A stretch of DNA of 64,000 nucleotides from Oxynema aestuarii AP17 (GTDB lineage Bacteria > Cyanobacteriota > Cyanobacteriia > Cyanobacteriales > Laspinemataceae), in NCBI RefSeq assembly GCF_012295525.1, contig NZ_CP051167.1:1860001-1924000 (forward strand). Direction: 5' to 3'. The first letter of the stretch is position 1, and every line of letters begins with the position of its first letter. Positions 19,501-27,526 of the stretch are shown in pieces. The notes beneath the pieces were generated by a model. The model saw only the letters and a list, made by a program, of their open reading frames with translations, did not search any database and was not told where the DNA came from. The translations under genes were made by a program, and so were the position numbers.

Positions 19501-19993
19501 GGACATGCAAATGCCCGAGATCGACGGTTACGAAGCCACCCGACGCATCAAAACCACTGCGGAAGGGAAAAAAACCAAAATCCTCGCTCAAACCGCCAGC
19601 GCCTTTGAAGAAGACCGCCAGCAAGTCTTGGCGGTCGGTTGCGACGACTTCCTGCGCAAACCTCTGCGACCGGAGGAACTGCTCGACAAACTCGGCCAGC
19701 ATTTAGGGTTACGATATGTTTATCGGGAAGGGGAAGAAGGGGCGACCTCGGACGCCGACCTTCCCCCAGAACCGTTGAGTGACGATCGCCTCCGCCTCGA
19801 TCTCGCTCAAATGCCTCCGGAGTGGATCGAGCGTATCGCTCGGGCCGCCCGCGAAGGGAATGACGAGTTGATTTTAGAAGCGATCGCCGCTCTTCCCGAA
19901 GACCTCGCTCCCTTGGCTCGCACTCTGACCGACTTCGCTCACAATTTCCAGTTCGAGAGCATTATGAATTTGGTTCGACCCGAACAGCTCTAA
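13514..19993 (+). CDS. Giant hybrid sensor histidine kinase: REC, GAF, PAS array, GAF, HisKA, HATPase, REC
   Basis: 2159 residues, soluble, no membrane helices. Order with rough positions: REC (14-130, Asp63 in LLDIMMP, Lys115); GAF (175-335); GAF (345-515); PAS (545-665); PAS (670-790); a third GAF (795-950); four PAS/PAC units (955-1090, 1095-1220, 1222-1350, 1355-1480); a phytochrome/CBCR-like GAF (1485-1670); HisKA with His1699 in SHELRTPL; HATPase with NAIKF, DSGPGIA and GTGLGLP; receiver REC (1946-2065, Asp1997 in LMDMQMPE); and a C-terminal helical tail. The N-terminal REC suggests it also takes input from another kinase. The last GAF has the RQWK and LWGLL features of chromophore-binding GAFs but lacks the usual Cys-His, so light sensing there is doubtful; WCYR near 1587 is an atypical Cys. 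Start ATG 13514 has AAGAGGA just upstream. Followed by two more REC-headed signalling genes. Confidence 0.9.
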   Translation: MAQTAESVNQGMANILIVDDTIDSLRLLTTVLEERGYVTRPLLDGKMALEAARIEPPDLILLDIMMPELDGYQVCTQLKADPQTEKIPIIFISAKGDTFDIVKGLSLGAVDYITKPFKIEEVLARVENQLKIWRLQKQLEGKNLKLQKEIRDRRRAQDYLRKSTRQLRDQNRILTRLAKNRALQEGDLPGALREIAKTTGMHLDIERTTIWLYDEGRTAIECVELFERDRGSSNPQLTLSVADYPAYFQALEAEEPILAPNAAENAQTAEFAENYLQPFGIVSTLDTPIRLGGETVGILCLESVGCPRQWNLQEEMFARSIADLIALAIEARARYEAQKALKRELEASQLLRQITEAIRAQLNLGQLLKTAASQIGPAFGVSRASILLYVEEPTPQLTVLGEYLEPGWEDSLLNLHVPIEGNAHAEAVLASDRAIACPDVEHNPLFDNVRQITRTHQMRSMLTVRTSYQGKANGIVSLHQCDRLRQWSTEEIELLQAIAAQLGIAIAQAQLLEQEKQARAERDRQNQQLEAEIRQRQHLQDALTHSEEKYRALVETSQDAIWYCDLDGRYTFVNPAIQKIYGYEPEETIGRDWLEFTAPERQERDREIFQRLADGESVFQYETTHLDRHGRKIELLVNATPVRDRRGQLQEIAGSTSNISKRKQAETDILWAKELLQSIFDKSADALFLVNPNTGRVTDCNRRALELFEVEDKNDLIGIEGHTLQKHQFSAEQLQVIYREVTATGIWSQEIEYISRKGRFFWGNLAATQILVGGERFNLVRVTDITERKQRERALALMVEGTAAATGRDFFYACVRYLAQVLDVRYAAISQCVDGSELGRIRTLAFWSGETWEENVEYDIAGTPCQDVIAGEKRYYPDSVQQSFPEDLYFAHCGVQSYLGWPLKDSTGKVLGLLAVFDVRPMAADPGRESILRIFAARAAAELERQQAEEALRKSEQRFRVLFESSFQFSGLLQPDGTLMAANQTSLQFIGLDDDRSLVGLSFWETPWWLPSPGDEAPSGGKLTSKQRQLQSAIARAATGKIVRYEVEIVGKTGEAIVLDFSIEPIADESGRVVLLLPEGRDITDRKRAEDALLQSQRFVRRIAEASPNLLYIYDLIEHCLIYTNRDFGLSLDRMQGGERPSAFWERAIHPDDLGNYLAHLEQFERAEDGEVFEIEYRVRDRSGAWRTWIARETLFARTADGRVQQILGTATDITDRKQGELELRLAKERLQYLLTASPAMVFSSKADGNYEMTFLSDNITEIFGYRPEEFLEDPQLWPSRIHPEDRERIFRDLQQLFESDRHTHEYRFRSKDGHYRWIQNQMRLIRDRDGQPLEIVGYGADISDRKLAELSLEESRRRYQTLAEVSPVCIFHADREGHCTYINRRWQEMTGVPAEKILGDGWLSYVHDEDREWVHRQWLHAYRDRTPWKAELRVVCPERPVLTIVAQAVPEIDEDGAPVGYVGTLSDISERKLAEEALRESARRERAIAQAIQRMRETLDFDRIFDATTEELRHLLNCDRVVIYRFNGDRSIRAIAESVSDPALALLADEPTAESVIPSGPELGVHRSDAEQFFAAEGVTPHQDWCYRAIADTETAPLPPEDRDALNRLSARAYIAVAIFCGPRLWGLLATYQNREPRQWKASEINTIVPISIQLGVALQQAQLLDQTKQQSAALERAAIAADAANRAKSEFLAAMSHELRTPLNAILGFTQLMSRDRSLNPTQHEQLSIINRAGEHLLELIDDILEMSKIEAGRTGLSCTPFDSIRLLRALEEMLRLKAEHKHLQFEVEIAPNTPRYVRGDPGKLRQVLLNILGNAIKFTETGTIRLEVEPRAFEGDPETPGPCRIRFQIADSGPGIAPEELDDLFKPFVQTASGRKSQQGTGLGLPISQKFVRLMGGDIEVESTVGVGSVFRFEIDLDRVEPSSVGEPPSRREAIGLEPGQPEYRILVADDRPDSRLWLVTLLREIGFQVCEAQNGTEAIAIWQRWRPQAILMDMQMPEIDGYEATRRIKTTAEGKKTKILAQTASAFEEDRQQVLAVGCDDFLRKPLRPEELLDKLGQHLGLRYVYREGEEGATSDADLPPEPLSDDRLRLDLAQMPPEWIERIARAAREGNDELILEAIAALPEDLAPLARTLTDFAHNFQFESIMNLVRPEQL

Positions 19994-20036
19994 TGGGCCA
20001 ACCTGCCCTCGAAGGGCGATCGCACCCCGACCACTG

Positions 20037-20118
20037 AAGTTAAAAGTGAAAAGTTAAAAGTGAAAAGTTAAAAGTGAAAAGTAACTTTTCACTATTCACT
20101 ATTCACTATTCACTATTT
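20037..20118. repeat. Tandem AAGTTAAAAGTGAA array facing tandem ACTATTC array
   Basis: Three copies of a 14-bp unit AAGTTAAAAGTGAA (20037-20082) run straight into about four copies of ACTATTC (20091-20118). The junction GTGAAAAGT-A-ACTTTTCAC is a 9-bp palindrome. Similar low-complexity arrays are scattered in many cyanobacterial genomes. Translating through it yields a false N-terminal extension for the next gene. Confidence 0.75.
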
Positions 20119-20169
20119 CCTCTTGGCTTTTGCGAGAACGTGGCCCACGAGATTTTACCCCAACCCTCC

Positions 20170-22005
20170 ATGAATTCCGATTTTCCTGAGAATGCCAACG
20201 TCGATATTTTAATCGTTGACGATACCCCGGATAATTTATATATCCTGGCGCGAATGCTGTCGAAACGCGGCTATAAAGTTCGCAAGGCTCTCGATGGCTC
20301 GATGGCTTTGACTGCTTGTAAAACGTTGGTTCCGGATCTGATTTTACTCGATATCATGATGCCAGAAATGGATGGGTTCGAGGTGTGTCGCCAACTCAAA
20401 GCCAATCCGGAAACCCGCGATATTCCCGTGATTTTTCTCAGTGCTTTGGTGGACGCCTTAGATAAGGTGAAAGCGTTTAAAAGTGGGGGGGTCGATTACA
20501 TTACCAAACCCTTTCAGTTGGAAGAAGTTTTAATTCGGGTTCAACACCAACTGCTGTTACGTCAGGCTAAAGACAAAATTCAACAGCTCAATGCCGAACT
20601 CGAATCGCGGGTGCGCGCCCGAACTCAGCAACTCGAACTCGCCAATCAAGAGTTGAAAAATGAGATCGAACGTCGGCAAGAATTGCAAAATGAATTGTTG
20701 CACCTGGCCCTGCATGATTCCCTGACAAATTTGCCGAATCGGGCGTTGTTTATGGAGTCTTTACAGGAGGCGATCGCCCAACTCGAACGGGAGGAAACCC
20801 ATCAGTTTGCCGTCTTGTTTTTAGACTGCGATCGCTTTAAAGTCGTCAACGATTCTCTCGGTCATTCCGTCGGCGACGAACTGTTAAAGGCGATCTCCAA
20901 ACGTCTCCACAACTGCCTCAAACATGAGGATTTGCTCGCCCGTCTCGGCGGCGATGAATTTGCCATTTTACTCCGTCAGATCGCCGATGAAGCCGAGGCG
21001 ATCGCCGTCGCCGAACGCATTCTCGCCAGCCTCTCCACCCCGTTTCAGCTATCGAGACACGAAGTTTTTATTAATGCCAGTATCGGGATCGCCCTGAGCA
21101 ATGTTTACGACGATTCCCCGGAATATCTGTTACGGGATGCCGATACCGCCATGTACCGCGCGAAAGCCTTGGGACGCTCCCGCTACCACGTTTTCGATCC
21201 GTCGATGCACCAGTCGGTTTTACGGCGTCTGGAACTCGAAAATGACCTCAGACGGGCGATCGAACGGGAAGAATTACAAGTTTTTTACCAGCCGATCGTC
21301 GATTTGTCAAGCGGTCGAATTGTCGCTTTCGAGGCGCTGGTGCGCTGGTTCCACCGCAAGCGGGGTTTGGTCTCTCCGGCAGAATTTATCCCGGTGGCGG
21401 AAGAAAGTGGCACCATCCACGCGATCGACTTGTGGGTTTTACAATCGGCCTGTCGCCAGCTCCAACAGTGGCAAAAAGTGGGGGCGATCGATTCTAAGCT
21501 GTCGGTGGGGATTAATTTATCGGCGATTACGTTTTTGAGACCCCATTTAACGGAGGAAATCCGGCGGATCGTCACCGACCTCGATTTCGATCCGGAGCGC
21601 TTAAAACTGGAAATTACCGAAACGGCAATCCTGGAAAATAAGGATCTGGCTCAAGCGAAAATTGGCGAACTGCAACAGTGCGGCATCAAGATCAGTTTGG
21701 ACGATTTTGGCACGGGATATTCGTCGTTGAGCTACTTGCACGAACTCCCGGTCAACACGCTCAAAATCGACCAATCTTTTATCCGCCGCATGGATGGCAA
21801 TCCCCAAAATCGCGATTTAATTCCGGCAATTATTACAATGGCTCATACAATGGAAATGGAGGCGATCGCGGAAGGAATCGAAACTCAAGGGCAGTTGAAT
21901 CAGTTGCGAAAATTAGCGTGCAATTGCGGACAAGGATATCTGTTTTCGGCCCCCCTCGACGCTCCATCGACCCAGGATTTGCTAGCCAGCCAGCCTCGGT
22001 GGTAA
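20170..22005 (+). CDS. Response regulator with GGDEF and EAL domains (c-di-GMP turnover)
   Basis: 611 residues from ATG 20170; upstream in-frame codons come from the tandem repeat and are excluded. REC (about 14-130) has phospho-acceptor Asp61 in LLDIMMPEMDG. A coiled-coil linker leads to GGDEF (about 175-340), with an intact GGDEF at 260-264, so diguanylate cyclase activity is possible. The inhibitory RxxD site before it reads KHED, so product inhibition may be weak. EAL (about 360-610) has EAL at 388-390, ITET, DDFGTGYSSL and IAEGIET, consistent with an active phosphodiesterase. Both halves look functional, so phosphorylation of REC may set the balance. It lies 180 bp after the giant hybrid kinase and 260 bp before a REC-kinase, so the three likely form one signalling circuit. 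Confidence 0.92.
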   Translation: MNSDFPENANVDILIVDDTPDNLYILARMLSKRGYKVRKALDGSMALTACKTLVPDLILLDIMMPEMDGFEVCRQLKANPETRDIPVIFLSALVDALDKVKAFKSGGVDYITKPFQLEEVLIRVQHQLLLRQAKDKIQQLNAELESRVRARTQQLELANQELKNEIERRQELQNELLHLALHDSLTNLPNRALFMESLQEAIAQLEREETHQFAVLFLDCDRFKVVNDSLGHSVGDELLKAISKRLHNCLKHEDLLARLGGDEFAILLRQIADEAEAIAVAERILASLSTPFQLSRHEVFINASIGIALSNVYDDSPEYLLRDADTAMYRAKALGRSRYHVFDPSMHQSVLRRLELENDLRRAIEREELQVFYQPIVDLSSGRIVAFEALVRWFHRKRGLVSPAEFIPVAEESGTIHAIDLWVLQSACRQLQQWQKVGAIDSKLSVGINLSAITFLRPHLTEEIRRIVTDLDFDPERLKLEITETAILENKDLAQAKIGELQQCGIKISLDDFGTGYSSLSYLHELPVNTLKIDQSFIRRMDGNPQNRDLIPAIITMAHTMEMEAIAEGIETQGQLNQLRKLACNCGQGYLFSAPLDAPSTQDLLASQPRW

Positions 22006-22014
22006 ACCACCGAG
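21995..22014 (+). terminator. Hairpin spanning the stop codon of the GGDEF-EAL gene
   Basis: Perfect 9-bp arms CTCGGTGGT and ACCACCGAG with a two-base gap; the TAA stop overlaps the centre. There is no T tract, so termination by it is uncertain; it may be a dispersed palindrome. Confidence 0.35.
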
Positions 22015-22268
22015 CTCTCAGTTGCAGGGGAAGGGCGATCGCGACTACGGATCCATTGGGGGATCCTGTCGCGAAGCGATCGCCCTTGTCGAGTCAACGT
22101 GCGAGAACAAGATCGTCTTCGCGATCGCTCCCTTGGAGTATCATAGTCCAGCTAGCGCGATTGCCTGGAAATCTCCGCGCCGTTGCCCGCACCTTCAGGG
22201 TTCGTCCATTTCAAGCCGCGATCGCCCGGTAATCGCGTTTGTCAAGATGTTTTGACTTGAGGACTGGC

Positions 22269-23429
22269 ATGATTATGACCGAACCTGTAAGCGAACGGCC
22301 AACCATTCTGATCGTTGACGATACCCCGGATAATTTAAGGCTGCTGTCGGCTATGCTCAGCGATCGCGGCTATGAAGTGAGGAAAGCCATTAATGGCCGT
22401 ATGGCCTTGATTGCGGTAGAAGCGGCCCATCCCGACCTGATCTTGCTCGATATCATGATGCCGGAAATGGACGGCTACGAGGTCTGCACCCAACTGAAAA
22501 GCTCGCCGAAAACTGAGGAGATCCCCGTGATTTTTTTGAGCGCGCTCAACGAAATTAACGATAAGGTCAAAGCCTTTACGGTCGGAGGAGCCGACTACAT
22601 CAGCAAACCGTTTCACGAACGCGAAGTGTTGATTCGGGTCGAAAATCGCTTGATGTTACGGCGACTGCAAAAACAACTGAGCGAGCAAAATACCAAACTG
22701 CTCGAACAAAACGAGCGACTCAACCAGTTAAATGCGGAACTCGAACGCTCGAATCAAGAATTGGAACAGTTCGCTTACGTAGTTTCCCACGACTTACAAT
22801 CCCCGTTGCAAAGTATTATTGGGTTTGTCGATTTACTCGCTTACAAATACAAAAATAAGCTCGATGAAAAAGCAAATCGCTACATCTATTTTATTGAAGA
22901 TGGCGCCAAGCGAATGCAACAACTGATTCAAGGGTTGTTGGCTTATTCTCGGGTCGGACGAAAAGGGGGAGAGTTTGAAGCTGTCGATTGCACGGCGATC
23001 GTCGATGCGGTCAAACATAATTTATCGGCGTCGATCGCCGCCAGCCAGGCTGAAGTAATTTGTCATCCTTTACCGGAGGCGATCGCCGATCCGTTGCAGC
23101 TTTCTCAAGTGTTTCAAAATCTAATCGGAAATGCAATTAAGTTTTGCCGTTCTGAGGAGCCGCCGAAAGTAGACATTTCCGCCGAACGGAAAGACGACCA
23201 ATGGCTGTTTAAAGTGAGCGATAACGGCATCGGAATCGAGGCGGAATACTTTCAGCGTATTTTTGAGATTTTTCAACGGTTGCACACTGCAGAAGAATAT
23301 CCGGGAACGGGTATTGGGATGGCGATTTGTAAGAAGATCGTGGAACGCCACGGGGGACAGATTTGGGTGGAATCGACGGTGAATGTGGGAACGACTTTTT
23401 ACTTCACCTTGCCGTGCGATCGCCCCTAA
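22269..23429 (+). CDS. REC-histidine kinase (response regulator fused to HisKA and HATPase)
   Basis: 386 residues. The start is ATG 22269, with GAGGA 6 bases upstream. REC covers about 14-130 with Asp61 in LLDIMMPEMDG. A coiled coil leads to HisKA with the phospho-acceptor His174 in VVSHDLQSPL, the phytochrome-kinase-like variant of the H box. HATPase follows with NAIKF, DNGIGIE, GTGIGMAICKKIV and FTLP. It has no sensor domain, so input likely arrives at the REC domain by phosphotransfer, and output goes to another regulator. Its REC is very similar to that of the GGDEF-EAL protein just upstream, suggesting local duplication. A PspA-like gene starts 63 bp downstream. Confidence 0.92.
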   Translation: MIMTEPVSERPTILIVDDTPDNLRLLSAMLSDRGYEVRKAINGRMALIAVEAAHPDLILLDIMMPEMDGYEVCTQLKSSPKTEEIPVIFLSALNEINDKVKAFTVGGADYISKPFHEREVLIRVENRLMLRRLQKQLSEQNTKLLEQNERLNQLNAELERSNQELEQFAYVVSHDLQSPLQSIIGFVDLLAYKYKNKLDEKANRYIYFIEDGAKRMQQLIQGLLAYSRVGRKGGEFEAVDCTAIVDAVKHNLSASIAASQAEVICHPLPEAIADPLQLSQVFQNLIGNAIKFCRSEEPPKVDISAERKDDQWLFKVSDNGIGIEAEYFQRIFEIFQRLHTAEEYPGTGIGMAICKKIVERHGGQIWVESTVNVGTTFYFTLPCDRP

Positions 23430-23492
23430 TCTCTATGGAGTTATTATAGAAATTAACGAGGAAAAATTAAAGGTCAACGGGAGGAACGATGA

Positions 23493-23972
23493 ATGGGATT
23501 GGGCGATCGCATCAGTCGGCTGGTTCGTTCTAATTTGAACGACTGGCAAAATCAAAAAACCGACCCGCAAACAGAAGTCGATGCTACCCTCGCCGAACTC
23601 CAATCGAGCGTGAACCGAGCCCTAGAGGCCCGACGCCAACTCGAAGGGGATTTGCAGGAAGCGCGCGGGAGGGGCGATCGCCTCCAACAGGCGGCCAAAC
23701 GGGCACTGCAGCAAGGCGACGAACCGGAAGCCCGCCGGATTTTGTTGGAGAAGCGCACTTATACCCAACAGGCGATCGCCTTGCAAACGCAACTCGATCG
23801 CCTGGCGCCGACGGTGGAGCGACTCCAACAACAACTCGCCCGTCTCGAATACCAACGCAGTATTTTACACGGGAGCGCCACCGCCGCGCAGATGGACTTG
23901 ACGTTAGAAGAACTCAAGAACAATGTCGCTCAGATCGATGCGGAACTCGAATGGTTGCGATCGCAACTGTAA
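23493..23972 (+). CDS. Short PspA/IM30-like coiled-coil protein
   Basis: 159 residues, almost entirely coiled coil and rich in Gln, Arg and Glu. The first 20 residues (MGLGDRISRLVRSNLNDWQN) match the amphipathic N-terminal helix typical of PspA/IM30. The body is shorter than the usual 220-260 residues, lacking part of the helical core and the thylakoid Vipp1 tail. PspA relatives bind and protect stressed membranes. The start ATG 23493 has GGGAGG 9 bases upstream. It lies 63 bp after the REC-kinase on the same strand and could be its target or an operon partner. It could instead be a free coiled-coil scaffold. Confidence 0.7.
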   Translation: MGLGDRISRLVRSNLNDWQNQKTDPQTEVDATLAELQSSVNRALEARRQLEGDLQEARGRGDRLQQAAKRALQQGDEPEARRILLEKRTYTQQAIALQTQLDRLAPTVERLQQQLARLEYQRSILHGSATAAQMDLTLEELKNNVAQIDAELEWLRSQL

Positions 23973-24069
23973 GTCTCAGTTCCGATGCGCGGGAGCCTGT
24001 CACTAAGTATACAATCTTCTAAAGAGGCATAGAACTTCTCGCTAGCATCGGCGTACACCCACGAACTCT

Positions 24070-24544
24070 GTCATTACCGTGGAAACACCGAATCCATCAA
24101 GCTAATTTTTACCTCATATAGCGATTCTATCCCCCTTCTGTCATTGTCGGAGATAGAGATCGCCGTATCCCTTATCAGGAGAGACCTAAACGGTTTCGAC
24201 CCTATTTTTGAGTTTCTATTCGGAAAATCCGTCGCGATCGCTAACCCTGTAAGGGTTCTAGAATTAAGTCAAGATAAGGGTTTTCCTAGAGTCACAGAAG
24301 AGGGATATAGCGGTTCTCGCAAAGAGGCGATAATTTTTGGGGAGCAGTGCGAGCTTCTAGCTCGCTAATTCACCAGCGAGCTAGAAGCTCGCACTCGTGG
24401 ATCCCTTCTTATCTATCTACCTTACTAATCTGAGAACCGCTATCAATCAGTTGGAACAATAAAAAGAGATAGAATTTCACCCCGATTCGACTGTTGGTTA
24501 AATCCGAGTTTGGTGGGTGGATTCGGTGTTTCTACGGGAATGAC
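24070..24544. repeat. Nested inverted-repeat element (~475 bp)
   Basis: The outer arms 24070-24096 and 24518-24544 are 27 bp each and match at 25 positions in inverted orientation (core GAAACACCGAATCCA). Inside lie a second inverted pair ATAGCGGTTCTC (near 24307 and 24433) and a central 20-bp perfect palindrome (24347-24394). No gene is encoded. It looks like a miniature mobile element or a patchwork of palindromic repeats. It fills the 700-bp gap before the P-type ATPase. Confidence 0.65.
24347..24394. repeat. Long perfect hairpin
   Basis: Two perfect 20-bp arms, GTGCGAGCTTCTAGCTCGCT and its complement, around an 8-base loop (24367-24374). The arms are themselves partly palindromic (GAGCTAGAAGCTC). 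No T tract follows, so it is not a typical terminator. Confidence 0.85.
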
Positions 24545-24669
24545 GGCTTAAGCGAGTGGACTAAAAATAACGATCGTTACGGGGTTTCTATGAATTCAAT
24601 AGATATTACAACTCAGATGATATTGCTATATAATTTAGAATAGTTATAAATAAAAACAAAGATAAAAGC

Positions 24670-27399
24670 ATGGAAAACAAGGGATTTAAACCTTCAAATT
24701 TGTGGCATACGTTGTCTGTTGACGAACTTTTAAAAGAAGTCCAAACCGATCGAGATCGGGGCTTGAGTGCAGTAGAAGTTGAGAAGAGACAGGCACACTT
24801 CGGTGAAAATAGCATCGAACAAAAAGCGGGCAAACCTAAATTTTTAAGATTTTTAGAACAATTCAACCAGCCCCTACTGTATATCTTAATTCTGGCGGGA
24901 GTAATTAAAGCAACGTTAGGACAGTGGATCAATGCTTGGGTGATCTGGGGTGTGGTTTGGATTAATGCCACGGTCGGTTTTATCCAGGAAATGAAAGCGG
25001 AAAGTGCGATCGCGGCCTTATCTTCTTCTCTGGAAACCAACGCTACCATTTGCCGAGACGGCCAAAAAATTCAAATTCCCTCTTCCCAAATTGTCCCCGG
25101 AGACCTGGTCTTTTTAACTTCTGGTGATAAAGTTCCTGCGGACTTACGCCTGATTCAGACCAAAAACTTACAAATTAACGAATCTGGCTTAACAGGAGAA
25201 TCGACGGCGGTCGAAAAACAGACTAACCCCGTCCGTCCAGATACCCCCCTGGCTGAACGGCGCAATATGGCATATGCCGGAAGTTTCATAACCTCGGGAC
25301 GGGCGACGGGAATCGTGGTGGCGATCGGTCAAGACACTGAAACCGGACGCATTTCTCAATTGATGCAAAAGCAACCGAACCTCACCACACCACTGACGCG
25401 CAAGTTCGACCGATTCAGCCGTCAACTGCTCTATATTATCTTAGGGATTGCAGGGTTGACCTTTGCCGTCGGCTTGGGGTACGAGGCCAATTGGCCCTCG
25501 ATGTTGGAAGCGACAGTCGCTTTAGCCGTGAGTGCCATTCCCGAGGGCTTACCCGCCGTGGTGACGATCGCCCTGGCGATCGGGGTCGGGCGGATGGCAC
25601 GCCGTCATGCGATTATTCGCAAATTACCCGCCGTCGAAACCCTCGGCAGCGCCACAACGATCTGTTCGGACAAAACTGGAACCCTGACGGAAAATCAAAT
25701 GACCGTTCAAGGGGTTTATGCTGGGGGACGGCATTATACGGTTTCGGGAACCGGGTATACCCCCGAGGGCGAGGTCTACTGTGACGGGGTCGCGATCGAC
25801 CTCGAACGTACACCCGTACTCAAAAATTGCGCGATCGCCGGGCTGTTGTGCAACGATTCCCATTTAGAACGGCGGGAGGGAACTTATAAGCCGATTGGGG
25901 ATCCGACAGAAATTGCGCCGATTGTATTAGCGGTGAAACTGGGGTTGGATCCTGTTGCTTTGGAACGCCAATGGCCGCGCTTGGATGCGATTCCATTTGA
26001 ATCGGAACATCAGTATATGGCGACGTTGCACCGACGTCCGGATGGGGAGTCGCCGATCGTTTATGTCAAAGGTTCGGCAGAAGCCGTACTTTCTCGCTGT
26101 GAGTGGGCCTTCAATGTAGATAACCAGCTCGAACTGCTCAAGTCCGATAAGATCCACGCGATCGTCGATGAGTTTGCCGACAGGGGCTTGCGGGTGCTGG
26201 CATTTGCACAGAAAACGTTGGACTCAGACAGCCTCGAAGAGGAGGCGGTCGCAGGGGGTTTGCAATTACTCGGGTTGCAAGCGACGATCGACCCGCCGCG
26301 AGAGGATGCGATTCGGGCGATCGCGGCGTGTAAAGAGGCTGGGATTCGAGTGAAGATGATTACCGGAGACCACCCACTCACGGCCCGGGCGATCGCCACT
26401 CAAATGAGGTTAAAACGCGATGGGGCAATCGTGACGTTTACAGGTCGCCAACTGGCAGGGATGAATCCGGTCGAATTGGCAAAGGCCGCCGTAGAAGGGG
26501 TCGTTTTTGCGCGGGTGGCTCCGGAACAAAAATTACAACTGGTCGAAGCCTTACAAGCCCAAGGTGAAGTGGTTGCCATGACCGGAGATGGGGTCAACGA
26601 TGCTCCGGCACTCAAGCAGGCGGATATCGGCGTTGCGATGGGAAAAACGGGGACGGAGGTCGCGAAGGAAGCGGCGGATATTGTCCTCACCGACGATAAT
26701 TTTGCCTCGATTGAAGCCGCAGTTGAGGAAGGACGCACGGTTTATCGCAATTTGATTAAAGCCATCTCGTTTATTCTCCCGGTTAATGGGGGCGAGTCGA
26801 TGACAATTTTGTTGAGCGTCTTGTTGGGACAGACGGATCGGCTGCCGATTCTGTCGTTACAGGTGCTGTGGCTCAATATGATTAATTCGATCGCGATGAC
26901 CGTACCGTTGGCGTTTGAAGCCAAGTCGGCGTGGGTGATGCAAAATCCACCGATTCATGCCGATCGCTCCTTGCTCAATCGGTCATTGCTACAGCGTATT
27001 GGCTTGATTTCGATCTCCAATTGGATCGTCATTTTTGGGATGTTTGAGGCGATCGATCGCGCTACGGGAAATATCGCTTTAGCGAGGACGATGGCGATTC
27101 AAGCACTCATTGCCGGACGAATTTTTTATTTAATTAGTCTGAGTCAGTGGAGTACAAGTCTTTGGGATCGCTGGTCTGGGAAATCGGTGCGGATCGAACC
27201 TGCACCGATCCTCTGGGTGGGGATTGGGGTCACGGTAGTTCTGCAACTGTTGTTCAGCCAGTTGCCGATCTTTAATCTGCTATTTGCGACCTATCCCTTG
27301 ACACCGAATCAGTGGCTGATTTGTTTTGCAGTGGGCTTACCAACGATCGCGATCGCGGCGATCGCCAATCGCCTCGATCCCCAAGACAATAATGCTTAA
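24670..27399 (+). CDS. P-type cation-transporting ATPase, Pma1-like (P2 type)
   Basis: 909 residues, the full length expected for the family and close in pattern to Synechocystis Pma1. It has a cytosolic N-terminal cation-ATPase segment (LWHTLSVDELL), two early membrane helices, actuator motif LTGES, the M4 motif AIPEGLPAVV, phosphorylation site DKTGTLT with Asp334, nucleotide-binding region KGSAE, hinge MTGDGVNDAPALKQADIGVA, and a C-terminal bundle of about six helices. It pumps a cation across the plasma or thylakoid membrane using ATP. PEGL in M4 fits the calcium or sodium pump branch, but the ion cannot be fixed from sequence. It stands alone, preceded by the nested repeat. Confidence 0.93.
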   Translation: MENKGFKPSNLWHTLSVDELLKEVQTDRDRGLSAVEVEKRQAHFGENSIEQKAGKPKFLRFLEQFNQPLLYILILAGVIKATLGQWINAWVIWGVVWINATVGFIQEMKAESAIAALSSSLETNATICRDGQKIQIPSSQIVPGDLVFLTSGDKVPADLRLIQTKNLQINESGLTGESTAVEKQTNPVRPDTPLAERRNMAYAGSFITSGRATGIVVAIGQDTETGRISQLMQKQPNLTTPLTRKFDRFSRQLLYIILGIAGLTFAVGLGYEANWPSMLEATVALAVSAIPEGLPAVVTIALAIGVGRMARRHAIIRKLPAVETLGSATTICSDKTGTLTENQMTVQGVYAGGRHYTVSGTGYTPEGEVYCDGVAIDLERTPVLKNCAIAGLLCNDSHLERREGTYKPIGDPTEIAPIVLAVKLGLDPVALERQWPRLDAIPFESEHQYMATLHRRPDGESPIVYVKGSAEAVLSRCEWAFNVDNQLELLKSDKIHAIVDEFADRGLRVLAFAQKTLDSDSLEEEAVAGGLQLLGLQATIDPPREDAIRAIAACKEAGIRVKMITGDHPLTARAIATQMRLKRDGAIVTFTGRQLAGMNPVELAKAAVEGVVFARVAPEQKLQLVEALQAQGEVVAMTGDGVNDAPALKQADIGVAMGKTGTEVAKEAADIVLTDDNFASIEAAVEEGRTVYRNLIKAISFILPVNGGESMTILLSVLLGQTDRLPILSLQVLWLNMINSIAMTVPLAFEAKSAWVMQNPPIHADRSLLNRSLLQRIGLISISNWIVIFGMFEAIDRATGNIALARTMAIQALIAGRIFYLISLSQWSTSLWDRWSGKSVRIEPAPILWVGIGVTVVLQLLFSQLPIFNLLFATYPLTPNQWLICFAVGLPTIAIAAIANRLDPQDNNA

Positions 27400-27526
27400 C
27401 CCAGTGAGCACAGGGCGATCGCCGCAATTTTTGCCCCAAGGGGTAGCAAACAGCGCCCCTTGATTGCAAAATAGAGGTAGAAAGATGAGAATGTTTTATA
27501 AATCTTAAGAAAGGGGGAATCCAGCT

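Noticed and set aside
20074-20169. N-terminal extension of the GGDEF-EAL protein starting in the tandem repeat
   Set aside because: The extension is pure translation of the repeat array and lacks a ribosome-binding site; ATG 20170 fits the start of the REC domain.
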